The notes below the pieces were generated by a model. It did not search any database. It was not told where the DNA came from and saw only the letters and a program-made list of their open reading frames with translations. Positions 21,289 through 27,509 of a DNA stretch of 27,509 nucleotides are shown here, one piece after another. Both the position numbers and the translations under genes were made by a program. This stretch comes from Setaria digitata (lineage: Eukaryota; Nematoda; Chromadorea; Rhabditida; Setariidae): positions 1 through 27,509 of the forward strand of contig RCAB01000633.1 in NCBI GenBank assembly GCA_003640385.1, given 5' to 3'. Numbering within the stretch: position 1 is the stretch's first letter; each line of letters starts with the position of its first letter.

Positions 21289-24200
21289 TTAAACAATATC
21301 ACTAGGCACAATACTACCATAACAATCGGAGTAAATTTGCGATGAACCACCGCTACACGATGATGGTGATATTCGAACGGGTAATGCTGAATGTAATAAA
21401 TTCCAAAATAACGGATCATTCATTCGAATACACGTATTTTTCCGTAAAATTTGTCCTAATTCGGCATCCAATTGATTCGGTTCAATACCATCACCGAGTA
21501 ATGCAATTAACTTTTTATGACGATTTTTAGCAAAAATTTGATGAGATGTTTTTATCTAAAAAAAAAAAAAAAAAAACAATGATAGTAACAGTAAGTAATT
21601 AAGCAATCAGTTGGTAAAATTTATTTTGAATTTCTTCGATTCACAAAAATAGTAAAGTGAGGAATATCTATTAGCTAATATGTTAAATTCAACAATAAGT
21701 GTAAAATCAATTAAGCAATTAATTTTTAATTTATTTAATTTTTTTGGCCTAAATTTCGGTAACTCAATTATTCAGTGAATGATGATAACTGTAACAATAA
21801 TGATGCTTCTGATAAATTAATAATTCTACCATAATTTTAGGTTGCCTTTTTTTTACCAAAAAAATAAAAAAAGAAAAAAAAGATAATTAATAATATAATT
21901 TTCTGTTTAAGAAAAAATAAAAAAAAGACGAAAAATGATACCTGTAATGTCCTCCATTCATTATCCAGGAAATGTTGTGTTAAAACAAGAATAAGTGATT
22001 GAGCACATTCCATTTGATTGATAAGCTCATCAGATATTGTATGCACTCGAGAGTTATAATTTGGACCATCTCTATGTAGCAAACATAATATATACTCCTC
22101 AGATTCGAGTTGTCTGAAAAAAAAAAAAAAAAAAAAAAAAAAAGATAAAAGGAGATATAGATTAGATTTAAATTTAGGTTTTTGAAGGTAACAGTTCAAT
22201 AATTAGAGATTTGACTACATCACTATTTGTATTACTGTTATCATTGATTAAATTTCTCACTGATAATATCTTGTGAAGAAGAAGGAAAAAAAATGCTTTA
22301 TATTTAAAAGAGAAATTTCCACTTTTGTCTTCTAAAATTTATATATAATTCATTTATGTAGAAATTTTCGTTTTCTTTTCTCTAAAGGAAAAAAGTCACT
22401 TTTTTTTTTTGCCATATCAGTTCGGAATATTTTTTTTCATCATAAACTTTATTCATATAATTAATAAATTTATATCAAAAATATACTTTTAGAAGTTTAA
22501 AAAGAAAAAATTTTTAAATGCCTTTTTTTTTTTTTTTTTTTTTTACCTATATAAGGTGTCGATGATCAATTTTTCATCTTTCTTCGAATAGCTGATGAAA
22601 ACATCGAAATGAATAAGTGGTAATGGACTTGAACCAGGTGTAGTATGTGTACCGGTAAATGATGGTGGTACCTTGTACCTTCGTTGTACAATTACCGATT
22701 TTGTCTTCCGAAAGAATAGTGTAGCAAGAAGTACTAGACCGGTTGTTATCAATGTTATACCGGATAATACGATAATAATAAGAACTGTATTTGTTGTTCC
22801 ATCGCTATCAAAGATACCGCTTGCGATAGGTGCACAAATAGTCCTATGACAAATAAGTAATATGAGCTTAGTGAAAGTATTATAAATAAGATTAGTTACA
22901 AGATATTACAAGTAAAGATTATCTTATTTAGCTGCTGTAGCATAGGATTATTTGATTTCTGAGTAAAATTAATCTTTTTTTTCTTTTTTTTCTTTTTTGA
23001 AATGAACTAATATGTATAAGTATTAAATGATTAGGAAAAAAAGATAATTACATTATCTTTTACATTGTTTTATGGGTAATTTTTATAAATAAATTTTTTG
23101 TATGTTATAAATGTTATTGGCTTACACTTAGCGATATTTGGATTGAAATATCTTGTTTAATTTACTTTTGAAAGCAGTCATCATTTACACTCATTTTTGG
23201 TATTAAATCATTTATGGTTGAATTTGCTTGTAAATAGATTATTTTAATAAAATAGTTCACTTTAATAAATAGTATTTTAGTAGGTTTAGTAGTATTTTAA
23301 ATATCTTATCAAACTAATTTCCAATTTTTTTTATAGCTCTTCGAGAGCAAAATGAAAAGGAGAAATTTCAAAAGTAATTAAGAACCAAAAAAAAAAAAAA
23401 AAAAAAAGGGAAAGAAAAAATAGGTAGTAGCACTAACGTATTAGCAGTAGCAATAAATTGTGCCATTGGTATTTTGAAAATATCATCACCATAATTTGGT
23501 GGATAAGCACTAAGAATTGTTGTATCATTGTCATGAATTGCATGAGTAAGATTTTCTACGCAAAAAATATCTGATACATCATGTATCACGTCTAAATTAC
23601 GTGAAAACCAAAATTGCATACGGAAACGTTGCGAGCAATCACATCGAAATAAATTTGCACCTAATGTAATATCCGTAAGCTGTTTACCGTATTGCTCAAT
23701 GGATATCGGTAAATCCTGAAAATATTCTTATTTACACACATAATTATGATTAATTGAAATAATTATTTCTTCTTCTTTTTTTTCTTGATAAATAATTGAA
23801 TTTTTCTTTTCTTTCATAAATGCTTTTCCTCAATAAATATCGGTAAATCCTGGGAATATTCTTATTTGGTATTATAATTTTAATTAATTGATGATACCTG
23901 TAAATTATTATCATGTAAGGTAATAGTTCGTAATTGTGGCAGGACTTCATTAAGACGATTATCGAGTGACAATAACTGATTATTATGAAGCAATAGAGTT
24001 GTTATTTTATTTGTTCGATATAATTCATCACCTGTTAATCGTATCAGATGATTTCCCGACAAATCCAAGAGCTAGAATTTAATGAATGAAAATTTCAAAT
24101 GGTAATTTTAGTGGAAATTTAAAATTGGAAAATTTTATTACGTTTAAAATATATATATATATATATTTTTTCATATATATATATATATATATATATATGA

Positions 24201-26548
24201 TATAAAGATATGTATTTCTTTATTAAATTTTTATTTTTTATTTTATTTTTTTTGTTGATCAATAGATTACAAACCTGTAAAGAAGGTAATGTATTAAATG
24301 CAAGAGGTTGTATTTCTCGTACTGATGAATGATTAAGATGAAGATGTAGAAGACGTGTACGTCCGAGAAAGTCATGACTTCGAATTACGGGAATTTCCAT
24401 ATTTTCCAGATAAACATGTGTTGCATACATTGGTAAATCCTGATTATAGATGAAGTCATTATCATTCATTTAATTAGTTCATTTTATCGAGGGATGAATA
24501 ATCGAATTGTTCGAGAAATTAGTTCTGTCTTCGATTTTATCAAATATTTTATTAAATTTTTTTTTTAATCATTAAATAGGCTTTTTGCAATCCTCAACAT
24601 TTATTAGTAGTGAAAGTCTTTATCTCTAATAATTTCAATTAATAAAATTACACAATTATAATGACAACATAATCAGTAAAATCAGTGAAATTTCTAATTC
24701 GATAAAATAAAATTGCACAATTATAATAATTACATAATCATTATTCCAATATCCATATTATCTATCATTCAAGGATTTTTTTTTTTTTTTTCGTAATTGC
24801 CGAACATTATTCCATGATTGATTGCCATTATTATTACTATTATCACATTATTGTTATTGCTAAATAGATGAAACCATTATCACTTACCTTTGGTGAGAAA
24901 TTTTTACGATCATCTGGTTTTAATGCGGAACAGCTTACAATATTTATGGTATAGGTAATATCATGATAACAGTAGCAACCATCGGGACATTTCGATTTGC
25001 AATCACAATTACCATATTGACAGCATATGCAATTTGGCTCACAAATCTGTATTTAATGATGACAAATTTTTTAGAATTTTAAAATTTAAATGATGCTTCT
25101 TTGCCTAAAACATTGAAAAATTTTGCCAAATTTCTTCCTAATTAATATTACTAAAATAAGCTAATTTATGATTTGGATATAGCTGATATTTCGATTATCA
25201 GTGCAGAAAGAAGAATGTTAGCATTATCATAGATAACGATTAATGTAACATTAATAAGTTTTAGATTTATTAATTTTTAAAATAATTAATTGCAAAATTT
25301 TGAAAAGGAACAAGTAATAAAAAGTTATTACTTGTTTATAGCTACAGAGTAAGTCATCCTTGGTAACATCGGATAATAAAATTTGTCGTTTGTGAATTCG
25401 ATCTATGCAAAGCGCTTGGTTATCATCAACGATATCAATAAGAGATTTTTCCTAAAAAATCTTTTATGTTTTTCTTTTTTTCTGTTAGTGAAAGTATTTA
25501 TAAAATAGTTGAAAGAGAGAGAGAGAAGAAAAAAACGGCAGAAAGCAGTAATTCAATTTGAGAAAAATGAAGTAAATTTACGTAGGTGCATAAATTCCAA
25601 CGAGTAGATTCATTAATTATACTAATTTTACTAGAAAAACTGGACTAACATCTTTATTATTGCGGATCCAGTTCATTTCACAGCTACAAAATAGCGGATT
25701 ATCAGCAACAGATAATCTTATCGGATGACCTGTTGTTAAAGTATCAACCATGAAGGCAGCAATTTCTAAGCTGGATAGTTGATTTTTCCGTAGATCTAAG
25801 CTACTTAGAAATTGCTTACTTCGAAAGGTACCATTACCAATTGTATGGATAAGATTATCACTTAGATTGAGATGTTCAACAGTGTTTGGAATTTGTTCAT
25901 CCATTAGAGTCATGATACGATTCCGTTGTAACTGTAGTAATTGAGAAGATTGAAATTTATGATAAAATTGTGATAATTGCATTGTTTTAGCATATTAATT
26001 TTATATTATTTACCATTAAATAATCGATCTTTACTGTTCCTCATTAATGAAATTACATTAAATTAAAACTAATGAATTTCTTTTCTTTCAAATTTAAATA
26101 GCAGCGAATAGAATTTTCCTAAAAATTAGCAGCACAGAAAAAAAATTTTCCAAATTTTCATTTGTTCATTTTTGTGCTTCTTTTTTTTTTCCTTCATTTA
26201 CTGTCTAACTAATTAATTGTTATTACTTACTTGTACATGACGTATTCTTGATCGTTGAGTGGTACTCAACAAAGTAATTTGATTGTTACTCATTTCGAGA
26301 TGTGTCATTGTTGCTGGGAATTCATCCCATTGAAGTAATTGAATCATATTAAAACTTGAATTGAGACGTTTTAAATTTTGTAAATTATGAAGTGCTCCAT
26401 TAAAATTTGTCAAATAATTGCCGGATAAATCAAGTTGCCGTAATTTTGGACACTTTGAAAATGCATCTTCAGCTATATGATCGATTGTATTGTAGGATAA
26501 ATCAAGTGCAATTAAACGAGGCATATCCGAGAAAATGTATGAATCGAT
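21289..26548 (-). CDS. tol-1: Toll-like receptor (tol-1 homologue), 5' partial, ten exons
   Basis: Single-pass receptor of the Toll family; in C. elegans TOL-1 acts in development and pathogen-avoidance behaviour. Exons, 5' to 3': 26548-26231, 25931-25650, 25451-25332, 25046-24888, 24439-24275, 24071-23898, 23715-23438, 22843-22547, 22113-21942, 21555-21289; total 2232 nt, 743 residues plus stop, phases consistent. Domain order: leucine-rich repeats (LDLSYNTIDHIAEDAF, LDLSGNYLTNF, LNLSDNLIHTI), a cysteine cap (NPLFCSCEMNWI to LLC), a cysteine-rich second cap (CICCQYGNCDC, CPDGCYCYHD), further repeats, a second C-terminal cap (FRCDCSQRF), a membrane span near residues 518-543 (VLIIIVLSGITLITTGLVLL) and a TIR domain from about 577. 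TIR box 1 is FDVFISYSKKDE; box 3 region is NDPLFWNLLHSALPVR. The box 2 loop reads HRDGPNYNS, unlike the usual RDxxPG. The first exon starts in phase 0 within a repeat, so signal peptide and N-terminal repeats lie outside the window. Confidence 0.92.
22117..22143. repeat. 27 base A run forming a splice acceptor tract
   Basis: Read on the minus strand, these are 27 T placed one base before the CAG acceptor of the second TIR exon (exon starts at 22113). The run therefore serves as its polypyrimidine tract. Confidence 0.9.
22523..22544. repeat. 22 base T run just inside a splice donor
   Basis: On the minus strand the exon ending at 22547 is followed by GT and then a run of A, starting at the third intron base. 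The donor thus lacks the usual purine-rich GTAAGT context beyond GTA. Confidence 0.85.
23703..23867. repeat. Duplicated exon start and splice acceptor in the Toll gene
   Basis: The 31 bases at 23703-23733 recur at 23837-23867 with two mismatches. The first copy spans the real acceptor and the first residues (DLPI) of the exon 23715-23438. The second copy lies in the intron and keeps a CAG acceptor and the same DLPI codons, but its frame reaches a stop after about 11 codons. It is either a remnant of an exon duplication or a poison splice site. Confidence 0.8.
24149..24198. repeat. Two AT microsatellite tracts
   Basis: An (AT)8 tract at about 24149-24164 and an (AT)14 tract at 24171-24198 are separated by a short T-rich spacer. 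They lie in a Toll gene intron and could fold back on each other. Confidence 0.9.
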
Positions 26549-27509
26549 CTGAATTAGTAATAATTAATGAAATTTTCTTCCTTTTATTCCTCTCATTTTC
26601 CGTTTCTATCGGCCAATTTTAGGTCAGTGTAAATGAACATTTCATTTGATTTAAAATTCTCTAAAATTATTTTTTTTTTTTTCGAGACTTATTCCTCTTT
26701 TTTTTTTGAGAAAAAAGAAAGAAAAACAATCATATCTTTGTTAGTTTTATTAAAATAAATATTTTTTATAATAATAATAATCTTAACTTTTAACTGGTAG
26801 TCATATTCGAGAATTTACTCGGTAAAGGTAAATGAATTTTTCTTTTCTTTTTTTATCTCGTCCCTATTCTTTTACACAATTTTTATTTAATTATTAATTA
26901 ATTTCTATTCTCTTTCTTTAATTTTTATGTTTTTTTTTCTTNAAAAAAAGTTATTTCAATTTATCTAAAAAAAAAAAAAAATCGAAATATATCGCTAGAG
27001 GAAGTTTCCATATTTTATTTTATTTCATCCATTCATTTTTCTTTTTTTTTTATTTTGGTAGCAAAAGTCATAACTTTGGCGCCTATAAACTACATAAAAG
27101 TTTTTTTTTTTTTTTGAGCTAGAAAAAAAGCGATAGAATTTTTAGTGTATAGGTGCGGAAAAAAAGATTTAAAAAAAAAAAAAAAAAAAAAAAGTAATTC
27201 AAATGATGGTAATTGTTAGACAGAAATTATCCCGTTAGAAAATTTTCTAGTTTCTATTCTATTTTTTTTTTTTTTGAAAAAAGATATTTGATTGAAAATG
27301 GATGAGGAGAAATAGCAGCAGCAACTGTTAGTGGATTTATTCGTCTTTTTTTTTTTTTTCTTTTTACCAAACAGTTAGTTTAAAAAAAGAGAATTTTAAC
27401 TATGCGAAAAATCATTTTCATGAAGTGAGGAAAAAAAAAAAAAAAAAAAAACTTATAGAATGTAATAGTCTTAGGATCGCACTCTAGAAAATGAAAAAAA
27501 AAAAAAAAA
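26549..27509. other. Upstream part of the Toll gene, no exon seen
   Basis: Nearly 1 kb of very AT-rich sequence with many long A and T runs and a single n at 26942. No leucine-rich-repeat exon or signal-peptide exon could be found on the minus strand, so this is probably intron. The window ends in a run of about 16 A. Confidence 0.5.

Noticed and set aside
25590..25640. Toll gene exon INESTRWNLCTY or a frameshift near 25645
   Set aside because: Splicing 25650 directly to 25451 keeps phase 0 and gives a normal four-cysteine cap, so no extra exon or frameshift is needed.

Overview
This 27.5 kb window is nuclear DNA of a nematode, most likely a spirurid or filarial worm; the exact species cannot be fixed from sequence alone. 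The evidence is a strongly AT-rich base composition, many short exons split by introns ending in TTTCAG-like acceptors, and protein-coding content that reads as nematode versions of animal genes. Every gene is interrupted, so I rebuilt exons by eye from homology, splice signals and phase. The window begins and ends in poly-A tracts and holds four single 'n' characters, so it looks like a whole draft scaffold from a diploid assembly.

Layout: (1) 273-3408, minus strand: an ABHD4/ABHD5-family alpha/beta hydrolase, nine exons, about 369 residues, with an intact serine nucleophile. (2) 3409-4029: a divergent promoter region packed with GATA-type sites (TGATAA/TTATCA). (3) 4030-8349, plus strand: an HNF4-like (NR2A-type) nuclear hormone receptor, seven exons, about 429 residues. 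(4) 8350-10787: intergenic, no gene recognised. (5) 10788-12772, plus strand: translation initiation factor eIF3 subunit J, six exons, about 218 residues. (6) 13864-19877, plus strand: an LSD1/KDM1-type flavin histone demethylase that carries SWIRM, the first half of the amine-oxidase domain and the Tower, but stops before the half that holds the catalytic lysine. (7) 21289-26548, minus strand: a Toll-like receptor (tol-1 homologue), ten exons, 743 residues visible, complete at the TIR end and missing its N-terminal exons. (8) 26549-27509: no exon seen.

How the parts may work together: the lipid hydrolase and the HNF4-like receptor face each other across one shared, GATA-rich promoter, which fits a gut lipid-metabolism pair (inference). 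The eIF3j, LSD1-like and Toll genes have no obvious joint role. Three of the four 'n' characters are flanked by a direct copy of the same sequence with a few differences, which points to unmerged allelic contig ends and not to biological duplication. The most interesting points are the GATA array with an added ACTTTCCCA motif, the half-length LSD1, a decoy duplicate splice acceptor inside the Toll gene, and the Toll-6/Tollo-type cysteine module of the receptor.
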